The position numbers were made by a program, and so were the translations under genes. Below, piece after piece: positions 30,259 through 39,299 of a stretch of 64,000 nt of DNA; positions within the stretch are counted from its first letter, which is position 1, and each line of letters begins with the position of its first letter. Origin of the DNA: Ensifer adhaerens (GTDB lineage: Bacteria > Pseudomonadota > Alphaproteobacteria > Rhizobiales > Rhizobiaceae); assembly GCF_002940685.1 (NCBI RefSeq), contig NZ_PNFP01000006.1, positions 1-64,000 on the forward strand, in the 5' to 3' direction. The notes under the pieces were generated by a model. That model was not told where the DNA came from. It did no database searches and was given only the letters and a program-made list of their open reading frames with translations.

Positions 30259-30280
30259 ATGGTTACCGAAGATGGTTACC
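30259..30280 (-). promoter_or_regulatory. Tandem repeat upstream of ccrM, possible cell-cycle operator
   Basis: ATGGTTACC occurs at 30259-30267 and 30272-30280 (13-base period); on the ccrM strand this reads GGTAACCAT twice. It lies 45-66 bases upstream of the start codon. The half-site resembles the TTAACC element bound by CtrA in alphaproteobacteria but has G for T at one position, so the assignment is inferred. Confidence 0.4.
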
Positions 30281-30412
30281 AAAGCCTGAAGGCCGTTTCG
30301 AAAAAGTGCGTAGTCACGCTATGTTAGAGAGATCTTCTGGAGTGGACGGGAAAGGCGGAAACGGGCGTGCACCCGCCTCCCGCCGCCCTGTTCGAGCGTC
30401 GCGGACGGCGTT

Positions 30413-30763
30413 TCACCTGTTGTCGTGAAAGGCGCGGCTATCTGCGGGGGCCTCATGGCGTTCGTTCAGCCCGTAGTCGCGGATCACGGATGCGATGCGC
30501 AGGCGATAGTCCGCAAAGACGCCGTGGCGCCCGGCATCCTGGGCGGCGCGATGTTCGGCGCCGTTGCGCCAGGCCTTCACCGCCTCCTCGTCACGCCAGA
30601 ACGACAAGGACAGCACCTTGTCGGGATTGGTCAGGCTCTGGAACCGCTCGATCGAAATGAACCCGTCGATGTCGTCAAGCAGCGGGCGCAGGTCGGCGGC
30701 GATGCCGAGATAGGCGTCCCGCTGGCCTTCGGCCGGCAGGACTTCGAAAATGACGGCAATCAT
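30413..30763 (-). CDS. Antibiotic biosynthesis monooxygenase-family protein
   Basis: A 116-residue protein of the ABM (dimeric alpha/beta barrel) family. Visible features are the opening strand MIAVIFEVLPAEGQ, the helix YLGIAADLRPLLDD, the GFISIERFQSLTNPDKVLSL segment and SFWRDEEAVKAWR, which recur in this family. Members are small oxygenases or heme-degrading-like enzymes, or simply bind small ligands. It starts three bases after the NIPSNAP-type gene on the same strand, so the two are an operon, divergent from an ArsR-type regulator. Confidence 0.8.
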   Translation of the reverse strand: MIAVIFEVLPAEGQRDAYLGIAADLRPLLDDIDGFISIERFQSLTNPDKVLSLSFWRDEEAVKAWRNGAEHRAAQDAGRHGVFADYRLRIASVIRDYGLNERHEAPADSRAFHDNR

Positions 30764-30766
30764 GAT

Positions 30767-31087
30767 TCACTTTCCCCCGTGAGGCGAAGAGACGTTTTTC
30801 AGGAAGATCCGGTCCTCCTTCAGGATAAACCGTTCGCGGCGGGAAAAGGCATAATTCTCCCGGCCGAGCGGATCGGCGGCAAGCCTGGCGCGATAGGCCT
30901 CGTAGGCCGCAAGGCTCTCGATGTTGTAGACCCCATAGGCGGTGGTCGCCGATCCCTCGTGCGGTCCGAAGTAGCCGATGAGATCGGCGCCGCAGCGCGG
31001 GATGACCTCGCCCCAGTTGCGCGAATAGGTGGCGAACTCCTCCTTCTTGAAGGGGTCGATTTCGTAGCGGATGAAGCAGGTGATCAT
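30767..31087 (-). CDS. NIPSNAP-family protein
   Basis: A 106-residue protein with NIPSNAP features: opening ITCFIRYEIDPFKKEEFATY, then IGYFGPHEGS, YGVYNIESLAAYEAYRARL and a basic closing segment. Like the next gene it has the dimeric alpha/beta-barrel fold, and a substrate cannot be named. AAGGAG lies six bases upstream of the ATG at 31087; earlier in-frame starts exist at 31093 and 31111. It is the first gene of a two-gene unit facing away from the ArsR-type regulator at 31181, which probably controls it. Confidence 0.75.
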   Translation of the reverse strand: MITCFIRYEIDPFKKEEFATYSRNWGEVIPRCGADLIGYFGPHEGSATTAYGVYNIESLAAYEAYRARLAADPLGRENYAFSRRERFILKEDRIFLKNVSSPHGGK

Positions 31088-31180
31088 CGTCATCTCCTTG
31101 TGGCCGGGCAAATCGCCGGGCCTTCGATGACGTGACTATGCCCGCTTGTCTGTCGGGGATGCTTCGATTACGATCGAAGT

Positions 31181-31861
31181 ATGAAGGAAGGTCCTGACAT
31201 CGCTCTCATCGGTTCGCTGATCGGCGATCCCGCCCGCGCCAACATGCTGACGGCACTGATGGGCGGCCGTGCGCTGACGGCAACCGAGCTTGCGACCCAT
31301 GCCGGGATCACGCTGCAGACCGCCAGCTCCCACCTCTCCAAGCTCGAAGCCGGCGGCCTGCTCAGCCAGCGCAAGCAGGGTCGGCACCGCTACTATCAGC
31401 TTGCCGAAGACGAAGTCGGCCTGATGCTCGAGAACCTGATGGGCTTTGCCGCGAGCCGCGGCATGAACCGGCACCGGCCGGGGCCGAAGGATCCGGCGCT
31501 CCGCAAGGCGCGCGTCTGCTACAATCACCTCGCCGGCGATTATGGCGTGCGCATGTATGACAGCCTGCTGGCCGAAAAGCAGATCGAGATCAGCGGCGAC
31601 GATCTGGCACTGACATCGGCCGGCCAGAGCCGGGTCGAGGCGCTCGGCATCGACTATTCGGCCCTGACGAAATCCCGACGCCCGATCTGCCGTACCTGCC
31701 TCGACTGGAGCGAGCGCCGCTCACATCTGGCCGGTTCTCTGGGCGAAGCGCTGTTGACGCTGTTCATCGACAAGGGCTGGGCGAAGCGCGAGGCCAACAG
31801 CCGCGCCATCCGATTTACCGCAAACGGCGAAAAGGCTTTCTCCGAACTGTTCCCGCAATAG
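31181..31861 (+). CDS. ArsR-family transcriptional regulator
   Basis: A 226-residue regulator. The N-terminal winged helix-turn-helix is of ArsR type: DPARANMLTALMGG, then ALTATELATHAGITLQTASS and HLSKLEAGGLLSQRKQG, about residues 15-75. The C-terminal part includes RRPICRTCLDWSERR, a pair of cysteines that could bind metal or sense redox state; this is typical of a larger subgroup of ArsR-like proteins rather than the small metal sensors. It is divergent from the NIPSNAP/ABM pair with 93 bases between, a standard arrangement for local control. Confidence 0.88.
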   Translation: MKEGPDIALIGSLIGDPARANMLTALMGGRALTATELATHAGITLQTASSHLSKLEAGGLLSQRKQGRHRYYQLAEDEVGLMLENLMGFAASRGMNRHRPGPKDPALRKARVCYNHLAGDYGVRMYDSLLAEKQIEISGDDLALTSAGQSRVEALGIDYSALTKSRRPICRTCLDWSERRSHLAGSLGEALLTLFIDKGWAKREANSRAIRFTANGEKAFSELFPQ

Positions 31862-31885
31862 GCGGTCGTCCGCTCGACGCGGACC

Positions 31886-32554
31886 TTATCCAACGATCGA
31901 AAAGGCTTCGCGGGTTTCGCCGGCGGCAGTTCTGACCGGCGTCTTGCCGATCCAGCCGACATGGCGTTCGAGGATCTTGGCAGCCTCTTCCCCCCTACCC
32001 TCGCGCAAGGCGGCCAGGATCGCGCGGTGGTCATGGTCCGTGCGTGCCTCCCAGCTCGTGCGCCAGGCCGAAAACAGGAACCGCGCGCTTGCCGCATGCA
32101 GGTCGTCGATCGCCGCGAGCAGCCGCGGCATGCCGCAGGGCTCGAGGATCAGCCGATGAAAGGCACGGTTTGCCGCCTCCCAGGAGCGCACGTCGCGCGA
32201 GGTATCGGCGGCGGCCGTCGCCGCTTCGGCCCTATCGAGGATCGCCGGCGTCAGGTGGGGGATCGCATGGCGCAGCGCCAGCACTTCGAGAACGGCGCGC
32301 ATCTCCGCCACTTCCCGCACCTCCTTGAGATCAAAGGAAGCGACACGCACGCCACGGCGCGGCTCGCTGACGGCAAGCCCCTGCGCTTCCAGCCGCCGGA
32401 AGGCTTCGCGAACGGGAACGTGGCTCGCGCCGAATTCCTCGGCGATGTGATCCTGCCGCAAGCGCTCTCCCGGCATCAGCAAGCCGGAGATGATCCGCTC
32501 GGCCAGGGCCTTGCTGATGCGACTTGCGAGGGTATCGTCCTGCTGCTTTTCCAT
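31886..32554 (-). CDS. GntR-family transcriptional regulator (FCD domain)
   Basis: A 222-residue GntR regulator. The N-terminal winged HTH is clear (ISGLLMPGERLRQDHIAEEF, then SHVPVREAFRRLEAQGL). The C-terminal all-helical FCD ligand-binding domain runs from VREVAEMRAVLEVLALRHA to the end, with metal-ligand-like histidines (AFHRLILEP). The ligand is unknown; such proteins commonly respond to organic acids or sugar acids. It is convergent with the ArsR-type gene and divergent from the HAD gene at 32734, which may be a target. Confidence 0.9.
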   Translation of the reverse strand: MEKQQDDTLASRISKALAERIISGLLMPGERLRQDHIAEEFGASHVPVREAFRRLEAQGLAVSEPRRGVRVASFDLKEVREVAEMRAVLEVLALRHAIPHLTPAILDRAEAATAAADTSRDVRSWEAANRAFHRLILEPCGMPRLLAAIDDLHAASARFLFSAWRTSWEARTDHDHRAILAALREGRGEEAAKILERHVGWIGKTPVRTAAGETREAFSIVG

Positions 32555-32733
32555 CGCCTACTGATAGAGCCGCGAAACCAAGCTGTCGAGCAAGCGAAAC
32601 GGCGGTTTCGAGAATTTCCAAAGGTTGAGCTTTGGCCTGCCATCGTATAAAGCTCTGCCGTACGAAAGTCCCGCGCCGCGCGAACGATCCTCCCCCCGCC
32701 TGCGGCGCCTCTCCTCCCAGGGAACTGATCCAA

Positions 32734-33429
32734 ATGACCGGTATCGATCTCATCATTTTCGATTGCGACGGCGTTCTCGTCGATTCCGAAATCATCGCCT
32801 CGGAAGTGGAAGCAGCACTTCTGACCGAAGCGGGTTATCCGATCAGCGTCGAGGAAATGGCGGAGCGTTTTGCCGGCATGACCTGGCACAACACGCTGCT
32901 TCAGATCGAGAAGGAAGCAAGCATTCCGCTTTCGGCATCGCTGATCGACAAGGTCGACACGATCCTCGACGAGCGCCTAGCCCGCGACGTCCAGATTATC
33001 GATGGCGTCAAGCAGATGCTGCTGCAGCTTGATCTGCCCCACTGCATCTGCTCGAACTCCACCTCGGCGCGCCTTGCGATGATGCTCGGCAAGGTCGGCA
33101 TCAAGGACCATTTCGGCAAGCACATCTATTCGGCGCGCGACCTCGGTCCCGATCGCGTCAAGCCGAAGCCGGACATCTTCCTGCACGGCGCCAAGCAGAT
33201 GGGCGTCGACCCGTCGCGGGTGCTTGTCATCGAGGATTCGGTGCACGGCATTCACGGCGCACGCGCCGCCGGCATGCGCGTCATCGGCTTTACCGGCGGT
33301 TCGCACACCCATCCCTCGCATGCCGACCAACTGACCGAAGCAGGCGCGGAAACGGTGATTTCGCGCATGACGGCGCTGCCGGGCGTGATCGCGGCCCTTT
33401 CCGAATGGTCGGAGTCGATGACGGCCTGA
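32734..33429 (+). CDS. HAD-superfamily phosphatase (beta-phosphoglucomutase-like)
   Basis: A 231-residue HAD hydrolase. Motif I is FDCDGVLVDSE with both aspartates, motif II is CSNSTS, motif III lies in RVKPKPDIFLHGAK and motif IV is VIEDSVHGIHGA, which matches phosphoglycolate phosphatase or beta-phosphoglucomutase-like enzymes. A helical cap lies at about residues 18-85. It should be a cytoplasmic sugar- or glycolate-phosphate phosphatase. The ATG at 32734 follows an AGGGAA, ten bases upstream; the longer frame looks spurious. Confidence 0.88.
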   Translation: MTGIDLIIFDCDGVLVDSEIIASEVEAALLTEAGYPISVEEMAERFAGMTWHNTLLQIEKEASIPLSASLIDKVDTILDERLARDVQIIDGVKQMLLQLDLPHCICSNSTSARLAMMLGKVGIKDHFGKHIYSARDLGPDRVKPKPDIFLHGAKQMGVDPSRVLVIEDSVHGIHGARAAGMRVIGFTGGSHTHPSHADQLTEAGAETVISRMTALPGVIAALSEWSESMTA

Positions 33430-33657
33430 GTGGCCGCGGGCGGTCGCGCACCGTCATGCCCCTTTCGCTCCGGCTTTCGGCCGGAGCGGGAAAGAAGCCT
33501 TCGGCCAACACGGCAGACGTCCAATTAGACGCCGAGGGACATGATGACACATTGCAGTGGCATCGCGTCCCCTGGAAAATCTTCCCGGTTTTCGAGAAGC
33601 CGCGCACGAGGGCCGTATCAAGCAAGCCCCATCGGGGTATTTTTAGGAGGAAACACA

Positions 33658-34764
33658 ATGCGTCTTTCAATGTTGACCGGCCTGACCCTGGCGGCCAGCG
33701 TCGCCTTCGGCCCGCTCGCTTTCGCCGATATCACCGTTGGCGTCATCACGCCGCTCACCGGCCCGGTCGCGGCCTATGGCGAGCAGGTGAAGAACGGCGC
33801 GGAAACGGCCGCCGAAGAGATCAACAAGGCTGGTGGCATCAATGGCGAGAAGATCGTCCTGAAGCTGCTCGACGACGCCGGCGACCCGAAGCAGGCCGTT
33901 TCGGTTGCCAACCAGGCTGCCGGTGAAGGCATTCGCTTCGTCGTCGGCCCTGTTCTCTCGGGCACGTCGATGGCGGCTTCGGACATCCTTGCCGAAAACG
34001 GCATCCTGATGGTGACGCCGACGGCAACCACGCCTGACCTCACCACCCGCGGTCTCTGGAACGTTCTGCGCACCTGCGGCCGTGACGACCAGCAGGCCGA
34101 AGTCGCCGCTGCCTACGTGGTCAAGAACCTCAAGGACAAGAAGATTGCCGTGCTGCACGACAAGGCACCCTACGGCAAGGGCCTTGCTGACGGCTTCAAG
34201 AAGGCGGTCAATGCCGGCGGCATCACCGAAGTCGTCTATGAGGGCATCAACCCGGGCGACAAGGACTTCAGCGCCATCGTTACGCGCCTGAAGGCCGAGA
34301 ACGTCGAAGTCGTCTACTTCGGCGGCTACCACCCGGAAGGCGGCCTGCTTGCACGCCAGATGCACGACCAGGGCGTGAAGGCGCAGATCTTCGGCGGCGA
34401 CGGCCTGTCGAACACCGAGTTCTGGGCAATCGGCGGCGAAGCTGCAACCGGCACGGTCTACACCAACGCCAGCGACGCGACCACCAACCCGGCGTCGGCT
34501 CCGGCCGTCGAAGCGCTGAAGGCGAAGAACATCCCGGCGGAAGCCTTCACGCTCAACGCCTATGCTGCCGTTCAGGTGCTGAAGGCCGGCATCGAGAAGG
34601 CAGGCTCGGCCGAGGACGCGACCGCGGTTGCAACCGCGATCAAGTCGGGCGAAGCCATCGACACGGTTCTCGGCAAGCTGACCTACGGCGAAGCCGGCGA
34701 CCTCACCTCGCAGGCGTTCTCGCTCTACAAGTGGGAAGGCGGCAAGAGCGTCCCGGCCGAGTAA
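33658..34764 (+). CDS. Branched-chain amino-acid type ABC transporter substrate-binding protein
   Basis: A 368-residue periplasmic binding protein of the LivJ/LivK type. An N-terminal signal ([20 protein letters not shown], cleavage after AFA) is followed by [40 protein letters not shown] and [20 protein letters not shown], all typical of this fold. A strong AGGAGGAAACACA ribosome-binding site precedes the ATG. No permease or ATPase gene is adjacent, so it is an orphan binding protein as in other rhizobia, ended by a strong terminator. The ligand is probably leucine/isoleucine/valine or a related amino acid. Confidence 0.92.
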   Translation: MRLSMLTGLTLAASVAFGPLAFADITVGVITPLTGPVAAYGEQVKNGAETAAEEINKAGGINGEKIVLKLLDDAGDPKQAVSVANQAAGEGIRFVVGPVLSGTSMAASDILAENGILMVTPTATTPDLTTRGLWNVLRTCGRDDQQAEVAAAYVVKNLKDKKIAVLHDKAPYGKGLADGFKKAVNAGGITEVVYEGINPGDKDFSAIVTRLKAENVEVVYFGGYHPEGGLLARQMHDQGVKAQIFGGDGLSNTEFWAIGGEAATGTVYTNASDATTNPASAPAVEALKAKNIPAEAFTLNAYAAVQVLKAGIEKAGSAEDATAVATAIKSGEAIDTVLGKLTYGEAGDLTSQAFSLYKWEGGKSVPAE

Positions 34765-34783
34765 TCGGACCAGATCGGAAGTG

Positions 34784-34815
34784 AAAACGCCGGGGCAAGC
34801 CCCGGCGTTTTTTTT
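34784..34815 (+). terminator. Strong rho-independent terminator after the binding protein
   Basis: AAAACGCCGGGGC (34784-34796) pairs with GCCCCGGCGTTTT, followed by a run of eight Ts, a textbook terminator. It lies 20 bases after the binding-protein stop. Confidence 0.92.
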
Positions 34816-34834
34816 GCGCGGTCGATGCCGCTCC

Positions 34835-35386
34835 TTACTTCTTCTTGCCCTTGGCCGGCGGGCCCTCGTCGAAGCCGACATAGACGGTAACGTTGGAGCC
34901 GGCGCCGGCCGGCAGCGTCACGTTCGCCTTGGTGAAGACGAACTGCCCGGAGCCGGTCGAGGGGATTTCGACGGGATGCTGGGTCAGCTCGGAATAGAGC
35001 GTCTTGTCTTCGTCCGTCGCCGCAACGCGGATCGGCATCGTGACCTTGCCGGGACCGCCTGCCGGTCCGCTGACCACTCGTCCCTGGACCACAACGGTCA
35101 TCGTCAGCGCGCCTTCGCTCTGCACGCATTGGCGCGTGGTGTCGGCAAGCGATGCCTGGTAGACGACCTTGGTCGGGTCGTTCTTGGCGCCCTTGGCGTA
35201 GCTGGTGAACACCGAAGTGCCGTCACGCAGGATGACCTGCGGGCACGCGGCCTGGATGACGGCGGGCGTCGGAGCGGCGGCACTGCCGCCTGCGTCGATC
35301 GCGCCTCCGGTTTGCGTCTTGTTGCAGCCGGCGAGGACCGCGAGAAAAGATATTGCGAGAACAGGCCGGGATACTTTGCCAAACAC
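34835..35386 (-). CDS. Predicted lipoprotein of unknown function
   Basis: A 183-residue predicted lipoprotein. A GTG start at 35386 gives a normal signal (MFGKVSRPVLAISFLAVLAGC) with lipobox VLAGC; AGAGG lies upstream of it. An ATG at 35452 also exists but adds an unusual 22 residues. The mature part is strand-rich and threonine/valine-rich (GALTMTVVVQGRVVSGPAGG, then GKVTMPIRVAATDEDKTLYS), and ends with a KGKKK tail. I recognise no named domain. It is divergent from thrC and convergent with the binding protein. Confidence 0.75.
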   Translation of the reverse strand: MFGKVSRPVLAISFLAVLAGCNKTQTGGAIDAGGSAAAPTPAVIQAACPQVILRDGTSVFTSYAKGAKNDPTKVVYQASLADTTRQCVQSEGALTMTVVVQGRVVSGPAGGPGKVTMPIRVAATDEDKTLYSELTQHPVEIPSTGSGQFVFTKANVTLPAGAGSNVTVYVGFDEGPPAKGKKK

Positions 35387-35667
35387 GTTGAACAACCTCT
35401 GCTGGACCGGTTGAAACTCCTTGACCGAATTCTCGGCCGGAAGACCTTTCATGGCCTTCGGGCATCGTCTATAGCAGCGACAAATTGAAAAATCGATTGG
35501 GTCAGTCCGTCCCTTCCGAATTTTCCGAAGCTGGATTTGCGGCCGGAAATTGGGTCGGTGACAAGAATACCTGCAGACTTTGTCAGGGACTGACGCAATA
35601 AGACGAGCATGTCGCGACGACGTTTCCCAGGGTCGCCGCAATCCTTGAGGTGGGACGAAGGACAATC

Positions 35668-37068
35668 ATGGTGAAGTATATTTCGACGCGCGGCGAAGCC
35701 GCTCCTCTCGGCTTCTGCGACGCGCTGCTGGCCGGTCTTGCGCGCGATGGCGGTCTCTATCTCCCCAAGGAATGGCCGAAGTTTTCCAAGAAGGAGATCC
35801 GGGGCCTGCGCGGAAAGTCCTATCAGGAGATAGCCTTTGCCGTGCTCGAACCCTTCATCAATGGCGAGATCCCGGCGGCCAAGTTCCGCGAAATGATCGA
35901 CGAGGCCTACGCCACCTTCCGTCATCCGGCGGTGGCGCCGCTGGTGCAGACCGGGCCGAACGCCTTCGTCATGGAGCTTTTCCACGGCTCGACCCTCGCC
36001 TTCAAGGACGTGGCGATGCAGTTGCTCGCCCGGCTGATGGACTATGTGCTTGCCGAACGCGGCGAGCGCGCCACGATCGTCGGCGCGACCTCGGGCGACA
36101 CTGGCGGTGCCGCGATCGACGCCTTTGCCGGCCGCGAACGCACCGACATCTTCATCCTCTTCCCGCACGGCAAGGTCTCGCCAGTGCAGCAGCGGCAGAT
36201 GACGACCTCGACGGCGTCGAACGTTCACGCGATTGCCGTCAACGGCAACTTCGACGACTGCCAGAACCTCGTCAAGGCGATGTTCAACGACGCCGCCTTC
36301 CGCGATCGGGTCAAGCTTTCGGGTGTGAATTCGATCAACTGGGCGCGCATCATGGCCCAGATCGTCTATTACTTCACGACGGCGGTCGCGCTCGGAGGCC
36401 CGGACCGCAAGATCTCCTTCACGGTGCCCACCGGCAACTTCGGCGACATCTTCGCCGGCTACGTCGCCAAGCGCATGGGCCTGCCGATCGACAGGCTCGT
36501 CATCGCCACCAACGAGAACGACATCCTCGCGCGCACGCTGAAGACCGGCCGCTACGAGATGCGCGACGTCAAGGCGACCACCGCGCCGTCGATGGACATC
36601 CAGATCTCGTCGAACTTCGAACGACTTCTGTTCGAGGCGAACGACCGCGATCCGGGCGAAATCCGCTCGGCGATGGACGGGCTGAAACAGTCCGGCTCCT
36701 TCACCATCCGCGAAAAGGCGCTGAAGGCGATCCGCAAGGAGTTCCGCGCCGGTCGCGCCTCGGAAAAGGAAGTGGCCAACTCGATCGCAAAGACGCTCAA
36801 AGATACCGGCTATCTGCTCGATCCGCACAGCGCCGTCGGCGTCTTCGTCGCCGCCAAGCACGAGAAGCCGTCCGCCCCCATGGTGACGCTCGCTACCGCC
36901 CATCCGGCGAAATTCCCGGACGCGGTAAAATCGGCCAGTGGTATTGACCCGGCGCTTCCGACGTGGCTTGCTGACCTGATGAACAGGGAGGAGCGTTTCG
37001 ATATCCTGGATCCGGACCTGAAAACCGTCGAAACCTTTATCGGCGAGCGTACCCGCCTCCGGGGGTAA
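35668..37068 (+). CDS. thrC: Threonine synthase
   Basis: ThrC converts O-phosphohomoserine to threonine. The 466-residue protein has the PLP-binding lysine in HGSTLAFKDVAMQ, the phosphate/PLP loop GATSGDTGGAAIDAF and the long C-terminal region of type I threonine synthases, with the N-terminal MVKYISTRGEAAPLGFCDAL. Length is normal. Homoserine kinase (thrB, 45004) lies about 9 kb away on the other strand. It is followed after 16 bases by an M16 peptidase and probably shares its transcript. Confidence 0.95.
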   Translation: MVKYISTRGEAAPLGFCDALLAGLARDGGLYLPKEWPKFSKKEIRGLRGKSYQEIAFAVLEPFINGEIPAAKFREMIDEAYATFRHPAVAPLVQTGPNAFVMELFHGSTLAFKDVAMQLLARLMDYVLAERGERATIVGATSGDTGGAAIDAFAGRERTDIFILFPHGKVSPVQQRQMTTSTASNVHAIAVNGNFDDCQNLVKAMFNDAAFRDRVKLSGVNSINWARIMAQIVYYFTTAVALGGPDRKISFTVPTGNFGDIFAGYVAKRMGLPIDRLVIATNENDILARTLKTGRYEMRDVKATTAPSMDIQISSNFERLLFEANDRDPGEIRSAMDGLKQSGSFTIREKALKAIRKEFRAGRASEKEVANSIAKTLKDTGYLLDPHSAVGVFVAAKHEKPSAPMVTLATAHPAKFPDAVKSASGIDPALPTWLADLMNREERFDILDPDLKTVETFIGERTRLRG

Positions 37069-37084
37069 GAACGAGAAGAAACGT

Positions 37085-38386
37085 ATGATGAAAGTTGAGT
37101 GCACCCGGCTCCCTTCCGGGTTGACGGTGGTAACCGAGCAGATGCCGCATCTCGAAAGCGTGGCGCTCGGGGTGTGGATCAAATCCGGTTCGCGCAATGA
37201 GACCCTCGGCGAACATGGCATTGCCCATCTGCTGGAGCACATGGCTTTCAAGGGCACCGCGCGGCGCACGGCCCGCCAGATTGCCGAGGAAATCGAGAAT
37301 GTCGGCGGCGAAGTCAACGCCGCCACGTCGACCGAGACGACGTCCTACTACGCCCGCGTGCTCAAGGACCACGTGCCGCTCGCGGTCGATATTCTTGCCG
37401 ATATCCTCACCGAATCCGTCTTCGACGAGGAAGAACTGCGGCGCGAAAAGCACGTGATCCTGCAGGAAATCGGTGCTGCCGACGACACGCCAGACGACGT
37501 CGTCTTCGACCGTTTTGCAGAGACGGCCTACCGCAACCAGACCGTCGGGCGACCGATCCTCGGCACCCCAGACACGGTCATGTCGTTCTCCGCCGATCAG
37601 ATCCGCCAGTATCTCGGTCGCAACTACACGACCGACCGTATGTTCGTGGTCGCAGCCGGTGCCGTGGAACACGACGCCTTCGTTCGCCAGGTGGAGGAGC
37701 GCTTCTCCTCGCTGCCGCGCACGCCGCTCGCAACCCCGGTGCTGGAGGCTGCCCGCTACACCGGCGGCGAGAGCCGCGAAACCCGCGATCTGATGGATGC
37801 GCAGGTGCTTCTCGGCTTTGAAGGCAAGGCCTACCACGCTCGCGATTTCTACTGCTCGCAGATCCTCGCCAACATCCTCGGCGGCGGCATGTCCTCCCGC
37901 CTCTTCCAGGAAGTGCGCGAGCATCGCGGCCTCTGTTACTCCGTCTATGCCTTCCACTGGGGCTTCTCCGACACCGGCATTTTCGGCGTGCACGCGGCGA
38001 CCGGCGGCGAAAACCTGCCTGAACTGATGCCTGTCATCGTCGACGAACTGCGCAAGTCCTCGATGAACATCGAGCAGCAGGAAATCGAGCGCGCCCGCGC
38101 CCAAATCCGGGCGCAGCTGTTGATGGGCCAGGAAAGCCCGGCGGCGCGCGCCGGCCAGATCGCCCGCCAGATGATGCTCTACGGCCGTCCGATCCCGAAC
38201 GAAGAGCTGATGGAGCGCCTGTCTGGCATCACCATCGAACGCCTGACCGATCTTGCCGGCCGGCTGTTCTTCGACACCACGCCGACGCTCTCGGCGATCG
38301 GCCCGCTGGAGCAGCTCGCGCCGATGAACGACATCCTGTCGTCCCTGACCGGTAAGGCCACCGTCCCGCACGCCGTCGCAAGCTGA
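37085..38386 (+). CDS. M16-family zinc metalloprotease (insulinase-like)
   Basis: A 433-residue processing-peptidase-like zinc protease. The inverted zinc motif HxxEH is present as HLLEHMAFKGT near residue 48, and the third ligand, a glutamate, lies in a downstream helix (VGGEVNAATSTETTSYYARV). The two halves match the M16 beta-type architecture of bacterial and mitochondrial processing peptidases. It probably degrades small peptides in the periplasm or cytoplasm; no signal peptide is visible. The thrC-M16 order is widely conserved in rhizobia as far as I recall. Start at 37085, or one codon later (adjacent ATGs). Confidence 0.92.
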   Translation: MMKVECTRLPSGLTVVTEQMPHLESVALGVWIKSGSRNETLGEHGIAHLLEHMAFKGTARRTARQIAEEIENVGGEVNAATSTETTSYYARVLKDHVPLAVDILADILTESVFDEEELRREKHVILQEIGAADDTPDDVVFDRFAETAYRNQTVGRPILGTPDTVMSFSADQIRQYLGRNYTTDRMFVVAAGAVEHDAFVRQVEERFSSLPRTPLATPVLEAARYTGGESRETRDLMDAQVLLGFEGKAYHARDFYCSQILANILGGGMSSRLFQEVREHRGLCYSVYAFHWGFSDTGIFGVHAATGGENLPELMPVIVDELRKSSMNIEQQEIERARAQIRAQLLMGQESPAARAGQIARQMMLYGRPIPNEELMERLSGITIERLTDLAGRLFFDTTPTLSAIGPLEQLAPMNDILSSLTGKATVPHAVAS

Positions 38387-38687
38387 CCGTGCCCTCAAGG
38401 GTCGGGTTTGGTTTCATCAGATACGGTGAAGCGCTCCCGACCTCATCCAGCATCGATCAATTCGGACGACCCCTTTCATGTGCCGTCCGGCGCTGCCGTC
38501 GGCCGACCGAACACCGCCGATGACGGCAGCGTGTCCGAATGGTGAAGTCTTTGCGTCTTTTCGCAAAATCGGATTCGATTTGCGCGCAAAGTTGTGCAAC
38601 GTTTCGAATTGTGACGGCACAAGAGCGTGCCGTCGGGCGGGTGGTAAAAGGTCCTCGCGCGCAAACGGAACGGCCTCGGAGGCAGCT
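38387..38687. other. Intergenic region with a perfect hairpin before the acetyltransferase gene
   Basis: GACGGCAC (38613-38620) pairs with GTGCCGTC (38627-38634) around AAGAGC, without a following T run, so it is more likely a regulatory structure in the leader of the gene at 38688 than a terminator. The rest shows no gene I can support. Confidence 0.45.
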
Positions 38688-39299
38688 ATGACACGATCGG
38701 TTTTTCGGTTCCTGTCGCGGCAGCCGGAGACGATCGAAATTGCCGACCAGAATTACCTTCTGCGCCTCCCCCGCTATCACGATTATCGCCAGTGGTATCA
38801 GCTCAGGAGCGACAGCCGCGCCTTCCTGGAGCCGTGGGAGCCGACCTGGCGCACCGACGAGATGACCGAGAGCGCCTTTCGCGGCCGGGTGATCCGCAAC
38901 GAGCAGGAATATGCCTCCGGCCAGGCGGTACCACTCTTCCTTTTCCACAAGCCAGGCGAGGTTCTGCTCGGCGGGTTGACGATCGGTCACATCCGCCGCG
39001 GCGCCGGGCAAAACTGCATGATCGGCTACTGGATGGGCGCGCGCCACGCCGGCAAAGGCCACATGTTTGCGGCCCTGAAGCTCGCGATCCCCTACATCTT
39101 TTCGACCCTTGAGTTGCACCGTATTGAAGCAGCCTGTATTCCGGACAACTCAAGAAGCATCCGGCTCCTTGAAAAGGCCGGTTTTGAGCGTGAAGGCTAC
39201 TTAAGACAGTACTTGAGAATCAACGGCCAGTGGCGGGACCACGTGCTCTATTCTCTCCTGTCCGATGATGCCCTACCGAACAGGAATATGCCCCTTTGA
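38688..39299 (+). CDS. GNAT N-acetyltransferase (RimJ-like)
   Basis: A 203-residue GNAT acetyltransferase of the RimJ/RimL type, which acetylate protein N-termini or small amines using acetyl-CoA. Visible features are the FLEPWEPTWRTDEMTE opening, the acetyl-CoA region ARHAGKGHMFAALKLAIPY, and ELHRIEAACIPDNSRSIRLL near the C terminus with KAGFEREGYLRQY. GGAGG lies just before the ATG at 38688. The stop overlaps the start of the next gene by one base (TGATG), so the pair is translationally coupled. Confidence 0.9.
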   Translation: MTRSVFRFLSRQPETIEIADQNYLLRLPRYHDYRQWYQLRSDSRAFLEPWEPTWRTDEMTESAFRGRVIRNEQEYASGQAVPLFLFHKPGEVLLGGLTIGHIRRGAGQNCMIGYWMGARHAGKGHMFAALKLAIPYIFSTLELHRIEAACIPDNSRSIRLLEKAGFEREGYLRQYLRINGQWRDHVLYSLLSDDALPNRNMPL

